From positions 1-10,077 of the forward strand of contig JACPQH010000011.1 in NCBI GenBank assembly GCA_016190585.1: 10,077 nucleotides of DNA. Reading direction: 5' to 3'. Source of the DNA: Chloroflexota bacterium. Lineage in GTDB: Bacteria > Chloroflexota > Dehalococcoidia > Dehalococcoidales > RBG-16-60-22. Under the pieces are notes generated by a model. It did not search any database and was not told the DNA's origin. It saw only the letters and a program-made list of their open reading frames with translations. Below, piece after piece: positions 1 to 6,260 of this stretch (positions are counted from its first letter, which is position 1; every line of letters begins with the position of its first letter). Made by a program: the position numbers and the translations under genes.

Positions 1-187
1 CAACGGCTCGGTAAATAATATCGCCGGCATCTGCGACGCCACCGGCCGGCTGTTCGCCCTCATGCCCCACCCCGAGCGCTTCATCCGCCCCACCCAGCAC
101 CCGCGCTGGACCAGTCAGCCTTCCCGCGAGCACGGCGACGGCTTCGCCATCTTCCTGAACGCCGTCAAGTGGGTGCTGGCGCTGTAG
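1..187 (+). CDS. purQ: Phosphoribosylformylglycinamidine synthase, glutamine amidotransferase subunit PurQ (C-terminal end only)
   Basis: Only the last 61 codons are present; the frame runs from base 2 to TAG at 185-187. The visible tail contains NGSVNNIAGICD, then LFALMPHPERF. The His and Glu of PHPE are the second and third members of the class I glutamine amidotransferase triad (the Cys lies outside the window). The HPRWT segment after the triad is, as I recall, typical of the longer (about 260-residue) PurQ form. PurQ releases ammonia from glutamine for PurL, which converts formylglycinamide ribonucleotide to its amidine in the fourth step of purine synthesis in the cytoplasm. The gene enters from the left edge, so nothing can be said about its operon upstream. 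It converges with the next gene, with 11 bases between the two stops and no visible terminator. Confidence 0.9.
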   Translation, partial: NGSVNNIAGICDATGRLFALMPHPERFIRPTQHPRWTSQPSREHGDGFAIFLNAVKWVLAL

Positions 188-198
188 CGCGCCTGAAG

Positions 199-606
199 TT
201 AAGTCGGGACCGCGCCGATTTGCTGCATCCAGCTCAAGCGGTCGGGTGAGTTCCACCATTCAGCCACCTTGCCGTCAACAAGCCGTGCGATACCGATAAC
301 GGGTACCGCAACCTGCTTGCCGCTCGCCGGAATGCCCATGAACCCCCCGGTATGGGTTGCCCTGACCGTACCGCGGTAGGCGACCCTTTCCCCTTCCGCT
401 ATCATATCTTCAATGGTTATCCTTGAATCGGAAAAAGCCGCGAAGTAAGCAGCTTGAAATTGTTGGAAGGCTTGCAGACTCATCGGCGGTATTGCGCCCA
501 CGTGAAAAGTGGCACCGGGAAGACATAGCTCCACCAATGTTCTTCTCTCCAGATTTGATTTCTCCAGGAAGGTGCGAACCAGGGTTTTATTATCTTCTGA
601 TGCCAC
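199..606 (-). CDS. SnoaL-like / ester cyclase family protein (NTF2-like fold)
   Basis: This 135-residue protein has the length and pattern of SnoaL-like polyketide cyclase or ester cyclase proteins: an N-terminal helix (KTLVRTFLEKSN), then FHVG near residue 35, and the family-like stretch THTGGFMGIPASGK (residues 84-97) followed by IARLVDGKVAEWWNSPD (106-122). H35, H85 and D122 are candidate pocket residues. Members of this fold include cyclases, isomerases and many proteins of unknown substrate, so no reaction can be assigned. The start is GTG at 604-606, chosen because a near-perfect Shine-Dalgarno AAGGAGGTG (611-619) lies just upstream. There is no signal peptide or membrane segment, so it is probably cytoplasmic. 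It lies downstream of the metal-uptake operon on the same strand but has its own promoter. The family call is firm; the function is unknown. Confidence 0.8.
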   Translation of the reverse strand: MASEDNKTLVRTFLEKSNLERRTLVELCLPGATFHVGAIPPMSLQAFQQFQAAYFAAFSDSRITIEDMIAEGERVAYRGTVRATHTGGFMGIPASGKQVAVPVIGIARLVDGKVAEWWNSPDRLSWMQQIGAVPT

Positions 607-610
607 AGCT

Positions 611-619
611 CACCTCCTT
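611..619 (-). promoter_or_regulatory. Strong Shine-Dalgarno of the SnoaL-like gene
   Basis: On the minus strand this reads AAGGAGGTG. AGGAGG sits six bases before the GTG codon at 604-606. It is the strongest ribosome site in the window and decides in favour of the GTG start. Confidence 0.85.
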
Positions 620-635
620 GAAACCGCGTCCCTGC

Positions 636-650
636 TAATTATCATTATAA
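636..650 (-). promoter_or_regulatory. Possible Fur/PerR-type 7-1-7 box over the SnoaL-like gene promoter
   Basis: The minus strand reads TTATAATGATAATTA. Set against the B. subtilis PerR consensus TTATAATNATTATAA, 12 of 14 defined positions agree; against the Fur 7-1-7 consensus, 11 of 14 agree. The arms are only 5 of 7 symmetric. The site covers the -10 and the expected start, the right place for a repressor. Because it is AT-rich and includes the -10 element itself, part of the match is expected by chance. Confidence 0.3.
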
Positions 651-652
651 CA
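644..652 (-). promoter_or_regulatory. Extended -10 promoter of the SnoaL-like gene
   Basis: The minus strand reads TGT followed by a perfect TATAAT (-10 hexamer at 644-649, TGn at 650-652). No good -35 is present at 16-18 bases, which fits an extended -10 promoter. The start is expected near 637, giving a leader of about 30 bases that contains the strong Shine-Dalgarno. Confidence 0.65.
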
Positions 653-670
653 CCGCTATTATGAACACGG

Positions 671-693
671 ATTAAAAAATAACCCGGCTCGGG
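671..693 (-). terminator. Weak candidate terminator after the metal-uptake operon
   Basis: On the minus strand a short GC hairpin (CCCG, loop AGC, CGGG; 683-693) is followed by a T-rich stretch TTATTTTTTAAT (671-682). The stem is only 4 base pairs, so it may be inefficient. The position, about 35 bases after the permease stop and just before the next promoter, is right for the end of the operon. Confidence 0.4.
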
Positions 694-727
694 GGAACAT
701 AAGTGAGACACGATCCAGTTTGACCGG

Positions 728-1540
728 CTAGCCCCTTTTCCTTACCAGCCTCGCGATCCCCAGGTAGCCCGTGAGCACCAGCCCGCTCAGGATGATAATC
801 GTCGCGCCCGAGGCCAGGTCAAGCTCGAAGGAGAGCCACAGCCCCCCCATCGCAAAGACCGCGCCGAAAAGCGTCGCCAGGAGCATCATCTTGCCCAGGT
901 CGTGGGTGAACTGCCGGGCGAGCGAGGCCGGTATGGTGAGCAGGGCGATCACCAGGATTATCCCCACCACCCTGATGAGCACCACGATAGTCAGCGCGAT
1001 CATGCACAGCAGCAGGATATAGAGCGCCAGGACCGGCATCCCCACCACCGTGCCGAACTCCTCGTCGAAGGAAAGCGCCAGGAAATTTTTGTAAAGCAAC
1101 AGCACGAGCGCCAGTATCAGTCCATCCAAAACAGCCATGAGGAGCAGGTCGGAAAAGGGCACCGTCAGGATATTGCCGAAGAGGTAGCTGAAAAGGTCCG
1201 GCGCGAAGCCGGGGGCCAGCCCGACGAATATCACCCCCAGCGACATCCCCATCGCCCAGATGATGCCGATGGCGCTGTCCGCCGGCATCCGCGTCTTCTT
1301 GATGACCAGCCCGATGCCGACCGCCGACAGCAGCGAGAAAAATATCGCGCCCAGTATCGGGCTGATGCCGGCCAGGTAGCCCAGGCCGATACCACCGAAG
1401 GAGGCGTGCGCGATGCCGCCGCTGATGGACACCAGCCGCTTTACCACGACATAGGTGCCGATGATGCCGCAGGCCAGCGCGGCCAGCAGCCCCGCCGCCA
1501 GGGCGTTCCTCATGAAGTCGTACTGCAGCGCTTCGAGCAT
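728..1540 (-). CDS. Metal ABC transporter permease (ABC-3 family, ZnuB/MntB/TroC type)
   Basis: This 270-residue, strongly hydrophobic protein has about eight predicted membrane spans, the usual size and shape of ABC-3 permeases for Zn2+ or Mn2+ uptake. The family segment KRLVSISGGIAHASFGGIGLGYL lies near residues 34-56, and the loop LSFDEEFGTVVGMP further on is where the ATPase is expected to dock. The C-terminus RLVRKRG is cytoplasmic-type. The start is ATG at 1538-1540, four bases after the stop of the ATPase gene. No clear Shine-Dalgarno is present, so translational coupling to the ATPase is likely. It is the last gene of the regulator, binding protein, ATPase, permease operon. The transport class is certain; the metal cannot be told from this subunit. 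Confidence 0.92.
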   Translation of the reverse strand: MLEALQYDFMRNALAAGLLAALACGIIGTYVVVKRLVSISGGIAHASFGGIGLGYLAGISPILGAIFFSLLSAVGIGLVIKKTRMPADSAIGIIWAMGMSLGVIFVGLAPGFAPDLFSYLFGNILTVPFSDLLLMAVLDGLILALVLLLYKNFLALSFDEEFGTVVGMPVLALYILLLCMIALTIVVLIRVVGIILVIALLTIPASLARQFTHDLGKMMLLATLFGAVFAMGGLWLSFELDLASGATIIILSGLVLTGYLGIARLVRKRG

Positions 1541-1544
1541 GCGG

Positions 1545-2315
1545 CTAGTGCTCTTTCAGGACGCGGTGCGGCACCGTGCCGTGGGCGATCATCTGGATGG
1601 GGCATTTGTAGGTCGCCTCCAGCACCTCCGGCTCTATCTCCTTGGAGCCATGATAGAAGAGCCGGTGGTTGAGGCAGGCAATCTCATCAACATAGATGGA
1701 GACGGCGCTGATGTCGTGGGAAACGAGCAGGATGGCCATGCTCTCCTTCAGCTTCTTCAGCAGCTCATAGAACTCGGTCTGCATGGTCGGGTCGACGCTG
1801 GCCGTTGGCTCGTCGAGCAGCAGCAGCTTCGGTTCGGTCACCAGCGCCCGGGCGATAATGACGCGCTGCATCTCGCCGCCCGAGAGGCTGCCGATCTGCC
1901 GGTCCCGGAAACCCCGCATCCCCACCGCCTCCAGCGCGTCCGCCGCCTTCCGCCTGTCCGCCCGCGTGTACCAGCGCAGCAGTCCGGCGCTGGCGTAGCG
2001 GCCTGTCAGCACTACGTCCAGTACCTTGATGGGAAAGTCGCGGTCAAAAAGATTGAACTGCGGCACGTAGCCCATGGCGGACCGGCTCTGCCGCGGCGGC
2101 TGGCCCAGCACCCGCACCCGGCCGCGGGCCGGCTCGATCAGGCCGAGTATCACCCTGAGCAGGGTGGTCTTGCCGCCGCCGTTGGGCCCGATAACCCCCA
2201 GGAAGTCGCCGTTGTGAATAACCAGGTTGACCGCCTCGAGCGCCGGAGCGTGGTTATAATATACCCAGACATCCTCGAGTCTGACCAGCTCTTTCCCCGA
2301 TGCCTTACCCACCAC
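1545..2315 (-). CDS. Metal ABC transporter ATP-binding protein (ZnuC/MntA type)
   Basis: A 256-residue ABC ATPase with every motif intact: Walker A GPNGGGKT (residues 43-50), Q-loop Gln86 in GYVPQFN, signature LSGGEMQR (144-151), Walker B LLLLDEP (164-170) with catalytic Glu169, D-loop SVD (173-175) and switch His200 in VSHD. The spacing and the ending resemble ZnuC-like proteins. It powers metal import at the inner face of the membrane together with the permease encoded four bases downstream. The GTG start at 2313-2315 overlaps the stop of the binding-protein gene by one base. A second GTG follows immediately (2310-2312) and is better spaced from the GAGG upstream, so the real start could be one codon later. 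The metal cannot be assigned from this subunit. Confidence 0.93.
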   Translation of the reverse strand: MVGKASGKELVRLEDVWVYYNHAPALEAVNLVIHNGDFLGVIGPNGGGKTTLLRVILGLIEPARGRVRVLGQPPRQSRSAMGYVPQFNLFDRDFPIKVLDVVLTGRYASAGLLRWYTRADRRKAADALEAVGMRGFRDRQIGSLSGGEMQRVIIARALVTEPKLLLLDEPTASVDPTMQTEFYELLKKLKESMAILLVSHDISAVSIYVDEIACLNHRLFYHGSKEIEPEVLEATYKCPIQMIAHGTVPHRVLKEH

Positions 2316-3187
2316 TACCTCATCGCCCCGGCAAGCCGGTTGATAACCTGCCGCATGTTGTCAACATAGTCCCGGGCCAGCGGGTCCAGCACCTCGACCC
2401 GGCCGCCGATGTCCCGGGCGACCACCTCGGCGCTCCGGGTGCTGAACTCCGGGGACACGAAAACGACCTCTATGCCGAGCTGCCGGGCCTGCGCGACCAC
2501 CTGCACCAGCCGGGCGGCGGTCGGCTCCTTCCCGCCTTCTTCAATCGCCAGCTCGGTCAGGCCGTAGTCCCGCGCCACGTAGCCCCAGGCGGGGTGGTAG
2601 ACGAGAAACACCCGCCGCGCCAGGCTGGAAAACGACTGCCGGGCGTAAGCGTCGAGCTCGGTGAGCTCCTCCTGGTAGGCGTCCCGGTTCCGCGCGTATT
2701 CGCCGGCGTTCGCCGGGTCAATCTGGACCAGGCCGTCATGGATGTTCTGCACTATGATGCTCGCGCTGAGCGGTGACGACCACACGTGCGGATCAACCGC
2801 TCCGTGCTCGGTTGCCTGCCCGGCCAGGAGCTGGATGTCCTTCGAGCCGTCGATGATGAGCATTTGCGGGTTGGCGGCCGCCAGCCGGTCCATCCAGGCC
2901 AGCTCGAAGTCTATCCCCGAGCCCAGCTTGGCGTACATCCCGGCGCCGGCCAGCGCGGCAAGCTGCGCCGGTCGGGGCTCGTACGACTCCGGGTTAGCCC
3001 CCGGGGGCACCATGGCGCTCACCGTTACCCGCGCGCCGCCCACCGCCTCCACGAACTCCACCTGCGGCAGGATGGTCACCGCCACCCCCAGCTTCCCCTC
3101 CGCCGGGGGGAGCGTCCGGCAGGCCGCGGCTGAGGCGACCAGGGCCGCCGCCATAAACAACACCAGTACCGTCCCGCGCCTAATCAT
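2315..3187 (-). CDS. Metal ABC transporter substrate-binding lipoprotein (ZnuA/TroA-like, cluster A-I)
   Basis: This 290-residue binding protein captures the metal outside the membrane and passes it to the permease. The N-terminus MIRRGTVLVLFMAAALVASAAAC is a lipoprotein-type signal with candidate lipidated Cys23. Family landmarks are VPPGANPESYEP (60-71), DPHVW (132-136, His134), YHPAWGY (197-203, His198), SPEFSTRSAEVVARDIGG (245-262) and LDPL (267-270, Asp268). The first ligand position, usually His in NPH.YEP, is Glu67. There is no histidine-rich loop like that of E. coli ZnuA. I chose ATG at 3185-3187 because it begins the signal peptide. The frame stays open to 3286, but that extension would lie inside the regulator gene and lacks signal-peptide character. 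The start overlaps the regulator's last eight bases. Zn2+ is the best guess; Mn2+ or Fe2+ remains possible. Confidence 0.9.
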   Translation of the reverse strand: MIRRGTVLVLFMAAALVASAAACRTLPPAEGKLGVAVTILPQVEFVEAVGGARVTVSAMVPPGANPESYEPRPAQLAALAGAGMYAKLGSGIDFELAWMDRLAAANPQMLIIDGSKDIQLLAGQATEHGAVDPHVWSSPLSASIIVQNIHDGLVQIDPANAGEYARNRDAYQEELTELDAYARQSFSSLARRVFLVYHPAWGYVARDYGLTELAIEEGGKEPTAARLVQVVAQARQLGIEVVFVSPEFSTRSAEVVARDIGGRVEVLDPLARDYVDNMRQVINRLAGAMR

Positions 3188-3611
3188 GTTCCCCGAAGGC
3201 TTCCTGGCAGCTCCGGCACCGCCCCAGGAACTCCAGCAGGTGCCCCTTAATCTTGAAGCCGGTCTCCCGGAATATCCTCTCCTCAAGCCTGGTCAGGTCG
3301 CAGCCCTCGAAGTCGATCACCCCGCCGCACTCCGAGCATATGATATGGTGATGGTGCGCCGAAGGGCTGACCAGGTAGCTCCGGCGGCTGCCGCCGGCGT
3401 GTACCTCGCAGACCAGGCCCAGGCTGACGAGCATCTCAAGCGTCCGGTATACCGTGACCAGCCCGATGCTCGGGTCTTCCTTACGGACGCGGTCGTAGAT
3501 CTCCGCCGGGCTGAGGTGCTCCCGGCTGCTGGTTATCGCGTTCAGGATGATGCGGCGCGGCGCCGTCAGCCGGTAGCCGCGACTTCGCAGTATTCGGGCT
3601 AGCCTTCGCAT
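3180..3611 (-). CDS. Fur-family metal-responsive transcriptional regulator (possibly Zur)
   Basis: A 143-residue protein with the Fur layout. It has an N-terminal winged helix (RLTAPRRIIL at 14-23; recognition helix region GLVTVYRTLEML at 50-61), then a dimer domain with HHHHIICSECG (86-96) and GHLLEFLGRCRSC (123-135). Cys92/Cys95 and Cys132/Cys135 form the usual structural Zn site. His86, His88, Glu102 and His124 are candidate sensing ligands. In E. coli Fur the His motif is HHDH; the run of four His here occurs in several Zur and Fur-like proteins. It is the first gene of the metal-uptake operon, so feedback by metal on its own operon is likely, and a 7-1-7 box lies at the promoter. The start is ATG at 3609-3611 with an AGAGG upstream. 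Zur is favoured by context; Fur or Mn-sensing MntR-like roles are not excluded. Confidence 0.93.
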   Translation of the reverse strand: MRRLARILRSRGYRLTAPRRIILNAITSSREHLSPAEIYDRVRKEDPSIGLVTVYRTLEMLVSLGLVCEVHAGGSRRSYLVSPSAHHHHIICSECGGVIDFEGCDLTRLEERIFRETGFKIKGHLLEFLGRCRSCQEAFGEHD

Positions 3612-3626
3612 TAAGCCTCTCGTTAA

Positions 3627-3641
3627 TGAAAATCTTTTTCA
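3627..3641 (-). promoter_or_regulatory. Fur-type 7-1-7 operator of the regulator/metal-uptake operon
   Basis: The minus strand reads TGAAAAAGATTTTCA, an inverted repeat TGAAAA-N3-TTTTCA. It matches the Fur-family 7-1-7 consensus TGATAATNATTATCA at 11 of 14 defined positions. It abuts the -10 hexamer and covers the expected transcription start near 3635, so a bound repressor would block RNA polymerase. The obvious ligand is the regulator encoded just downstream (autorepression). Confidence 0.65.
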
Positions 3642-3670
3642 AATATAAGGGGAAAAAGGTGTTGTGTCAA
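3642..3670 (-). promoter_or_regulatory. Sigma-70-type promoter of the metal-uptake operon
   Basis: On the minus strand a perfect -35 TTGACA (3665-3670) is followed after exactly 17 bases by TATATT (3642-3647), five of six matches to the -10 consensus. The expected start is near 3635, giving a leader of about 24 bases before the regulator's ATG. Confidence 0.85.
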
Positions 3671-3732
3671 TAGAGCCGCCAGGCCGAACACAGACCCTGC
3701 CCGTTTGAAAGACTGTCCTGAACCGGTTGAAT

Positions 3733-3806
3733 GTCCTTGCGAGGAGCGGTAGCGACAAAGCAGTCCCTTCGGTTCGGAGAGATTGTTTCGCTTCGCTCGC
3801 GATGAC
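3733..3806. repeat. Degenerate dispersed inverted-repeat element
   Basis: A left arm beginning GTCCTTGCGAGGAGCGGTAG (3733 onward) and a right arm ending TTCGCTTCGCTCGCGATGAC (to 3806) are imperfect reverse complements around a short TTCGG-containing centre. From memory, near-identical elements (GCGAGGAGCG.AGCGACGAAGCAATCTC and its complement) are scattered in high copy through intergenic regions of many anaerobic and environmental bacteria, including Dehalococcoidia. They give spurious peptides such as VIASEAKQS when translated. The copy here has several mismatches between arms. It lies between two divergent promoters, where it could form a large hairpin in transcripts or cruciform DNA. Confidence 0.7.
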
Positions 3807-3851
3807 GGTTTCCGGACAGCCTAAAAACGGAATTCCCCGTACCCTCACCGT

Positions 3852-3880
3852 TTGTCGTTCCCGAGAGCCTGTGCTAGAAT
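3852..3880 (+). promoter_or_regulatory. Promoter of the iorA operon, probably giving leaderless mRNA
   Basis: TTGTCG (3852-3857) and TAGAAT (3875-3880) are spaced 17 bases apart, and the -10 is preceded by TGC, an extended -10. The start is expected near 3887, only about two bases before the ATG at 3889. No Shine-Dalgarno precedes that ATG. Confidence 0.65.
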
Positions 3881-3888
3881 TGGGCTTG

Positions 3889-5664
3889 ATGACAGCTTCG
3901 GCCAAGCCTCAAACGCGGCTGCTCTCCGGCAATGAAGCCCTGGCCCTGGGCGCCTATCACGCCGGCGTCAGCGTGGCCGCCGCCTATCCCGGCACGCCCA
4001 GCACCGAGGTGCTCGAGAGCCTCGCCCGGTTCCCGGACATTTACGCCGAGTGGTCCACCAACGAGAAGGTGGCCATGGAGGTGGCGCTGGGCGCATCCTA
4101 CGCCGGGGCGCGCGCCCTGGTCGCCATGAAGCACGTCGGGCTGAACGTCGCCGCCGACCCCTTCCTGGCGGCCGCCACCACCGGGGTCAAGGGGGGCCTT
4201 GTCGTCGTCAGCGCCGACGACCCCGGCATCCACAGCTCGCAGAACGAGCAGGACAACCGCCACTACGCCCGCCTGGCCAAGGTGCCCGCCCTCGAGCCTT
4301 CCGACAGCCAGGAGGCCTACGACCTCGCCATGCTGGCCTTCGCCATGAGCGAGACGTTCGATACCCCGGTGATGCTTCGCAGCACCACCCGCGTCTCCCA
4401 CTCCAAGTCCGTCGTGCGCACCGCCGCCCAAAGAGTCGAACGCGACCCCGCCGGCTTTAAGCATGACCTGGAGAAGTTCGTCATGCTGCCCGTCTTCGCC
4501 TGGCTCCGCCGGCCCCTTATCGAGGAACGGCTTGTCAGGCTAGTCCGGCACGCGGAAACCTTCCCTTTTAACCAGGTGTTCATGAGCAGCCCCGACCTGG
4601 GCATCGTCACCAGCGGCATCGCCTACCAGTACGCCCGCGAGGTCTTCCCCGGCGCGTCCTTCCTCAAGCTCGGCATGACCTACCCGCTGCCCGCCGGGCT
4701 TATCCGCGACTTCGCTTCCCGGGTGAAAAGGCTCGTCGTCATCGAGGAGCTTGACCCGGTGCTCGAAGAAGGCATCCGGGCCCTGGGCCTCCCGGTCAGC
4801 GGCAAGGAGTTCATTCCCCGGATGGGGGAGCTTAATCCCGCCATTATCGAGGACGCCGCCCGGGCGGCCGGTCTCCTGCCGGGCAACCCTGTAATAAAGG
4901 CGCCGGAGTCGCCCCTACCCAAGCGCCCGCCCCTGCTCTGCCCCGGCTGCCCTCACTCCGCCCTCTTTTTCGCGCTTAACGCCTTCGGCCAGCGTTCCAG
5001 GGCCAGCGGACGCCCGAAGCTGATAATCACCGGGGACATCGGTTGCTACACCCTCGGCGCTTACCCGCCCCTGAACGCCATGGACACCTGCGCCTGCATG
5101 GGGGCCAGCATCGGCCAGGCCATCGGCATGGAAAAGGCCGGCGTCGCCGAAAAGGTCGTGGCCGTCATCGGCGATTCGACCTTTCTTCACTCGGGCGTCA
5201 CCCCGCTGGTGAACGCCGTCTACAACCAGAGCCGCATCACCCTGGTCATCCTGGACAACAGCACAACCGCCATGACCGGCCACCAGGAGCACCCCGGTAC
5301 CGGCGTCACCGCCCGGGGCCAGCCGACAGACGCCGTGAAGCTGGAAGACCTGGTCAGGGGGGCCGGCGTCAGCGACGTGAAGGTAATCGACGCTTTTAAT
5401 GTCAAGGAGATTGTCGGCGGCGTGCGCGGCGCCCTCAACAACGACCGGCTCTCGGTAATAATCGTGCGCGGCGATTGCGCCGTGAAAATACGGGACCCGG
5501 CCCCCGCGGTCACGATCGACCGGCAAAAGTGTGACGATTGCGGCGCCTGCCTCCGCCTGGGTTGTCCCGCCATCCAGAAGAACGAGCGCCTCTTTATCGA
5601 AGAGACGATGTGCATCGGCTGCGGCGTCTGCGCCCAGCTTTGCGCCCGAAGGGCGATAAGCTGA
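3889..5664 (+). CDS. iorA: Indolepyruvate:ferredoxin oxidoreductase, alpha subunit
   Basis: With IorB this cytoplasmic enzyme converts aryl-2-oxoacids (indolepyruvate, phenylpyruvate, hydroxyphenylpyruvate) plus CoA to aryl-acetyl-CoA and CO2, reducing ferredoxin. The 591 residues are of normal length. Residues 11-40 (LLSGNEALALGAYHAGV..AYPGTPSTE) start the pyrimidine-binding domain, with EWSTNEKVAMEVA following. LCPGCPHSALF and GDIGCYTLG (382 onward) lead into the thiamine diphosphate domain, with GDS (428-430) and DN (456-457). The C-terminus carries two 4Fe-4S clusters: Cys548, 551, 554 and 559 (C-x2-C-x2-C-x4-CP) and Cys575, 578, 581 and 585 (the usual Pro after the last Cys is Ala). The frame is open back to 3727, but that part translates the dispersed repeat and the promoter, so ATG 3889, just before the conserved region, is the start. 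It overlaps iorB by one base. Confidence 0.94.
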   Translation: MTASAKPQTRLLSGNEALALGAYHAGVSVAAAYPGTPSTEVLESLARFPDIYAEWSTNEKVAMEVALGASYAGARALVAMKHVGLNVAADPFLAAATTGVKGGLVVVSADDPGIHSSQNEQDNRHYARLAKVPALEPSDSQEAYDLAMLAFAMSETFDTPVMLRSTTRVSHSKSVVRTAAQRVERDPAGFKHDLEKFVMLPVFAWLRRPLIEERLVRLVRHAETFPFNQVFMSSPDLGIVTSGIAYQYAREVFPGASFLKLGMTYPLPAGLIRDFASRVKRLVVIEELDPVLEEGIRALGLPVSGKEFIPRMGELNPAIIEDAARAAGLLPGNPVIKAPESPLPKRPPLLCPGCPHSALFFALNAFGQRSRASGRPKLIITGDIGCYTLGAYPPLNAMDTCACMGASIGQAIGMEKAGVAEKVVAVIGDSTFLHSGVTPLVNAVYNQSRITLVILDNSTTAMTGHQEHPGTGVTARGQPTDAVKLEDLVRGAGVSDVKVIDAFNVKEIVGGVRGALNNDRLSVIIVRGDCAVKIRDPAPAVTIDRQKCDDCGACLRLGCPAIQKNERLFIEETMCIGCGVCAQLCARRAIS

Positions 5665-6260
5665 TGGGAAAGCTGGACTTTATCGTGACCGGCGTCGGCG
5701 GGCAGGGGGTCGTCCTCGCCTCCGATGTCATCGCCGAAGCCGCCCTGGATTCAGGCTACGATGCCAAGAAGACGGACACCATCGGCATGGCGCAGCGCGG
5801 CGGCGGCGTCGTCAGCCACGTCCGCATGTCCGCCAGGGTCTGGTCGCCGCTGGTCAAGCCGGGCGAGGCCGATATCATCCTGGCCTTCGAGAAGCTGGAG
5901 GGCGCGCGGTGGGGGGCTTACCTGGAACCGCGGGGCGTGATCATTTTAAATAACCACGCCAGTCCTCCGTTATCCGTCAACCTGGGCAAGGAAAAGTACC
6001 CCGCCGATGACGAGATTATCGACCTGCTGCGGCCCGTGGCCGGCCGGATTTACCTGGTGAACGGCTCCGCCCGCGCCGCCGGGCTGGGCAACCTCAAGGT
6101 GCTGAACACCTACATGCTGGGCTGCCTCTCGACCTTTACCCCCCTGGCGCCGCCGGTCTGGGAGGCGGTTATCGCCCGCCACCTGCCCCCCAGGAGCCTG
6201 GAAATCAACCTGCAAGCCTTTCACCTGGGCAGAGAGGAGATTACCAGTGCCCGTATCTGA
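5664..6260 (+). CDS. iorB: Indolepyruvate:ferredoxin oxidoreductase, beta subunit
   Basis: A 198-residue protein of the POR gamma domain family that partners IorA and probably binds part of the CoA. The N-terminus KLDFIVTGVGGQGVVLASDVIAEAAL carries the family glycine-rich motif GVGGQG (10-15). TDTIGMAQRGGGVVSHVR (about 38-55) is another landmark, as is the C-terminal EINLQAFHLGRE. Length is normal. The ATG overlaps the iorA stop as TGATG (one base), and the Shine-Dalgarno is weak, so its translation is probably coupled to iorA, which would give the equal subunit supply expected for a heteromeric enzyme. It overlaps the aminotransferase gene by 14 bases. Nothing unusual is missing. Confidence 0.93.
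   Translation: MGKLDFIVTGVGGQGVVLASDVIAEAALDSGYDAKKTDTIGMAQRGGGVVSHVRMSARVWSPLVKPGEADIILAFEKLEGARWGAYLEPRGVIILNNHASPPLSVNLGKEKYPADDEIIDLLRPVAGRIYLVNGSARAAGLGNLKVLNTYMLGCLSTFTPLAPPVWEAVIARHLPPRSLEINLQAFHLGREEITSARI

Noticed and set aside
1455..2369. Long plus-strand open frame (304 codons) opposite the ABC ATPase and permease.
   Set aside because: It is a shadow of two complete transporter genes with intact motifs on the minus strand.
3188..3286. N-terminal extension of the metal-binding protein by 33 codons.
   Set aside because: It would lie within the Fur-family gene and would put 33 residues in front of an obvious signal peptide.
3727..3888. N-terminal extension of iorA by 54 codons.
   Set aside because: It translates the repeat and the iorA promoter, and similarity to IorA begins only after ATG 3889.
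3639..3905. Open frame of 88 codons on the minus strand containing VIASEAKQS.
   Set aside because: It is a translation of the dispersed inverted repeat and of the two promoter regions; it has no ribosome site and such peptides are a known artefact of this repeat.
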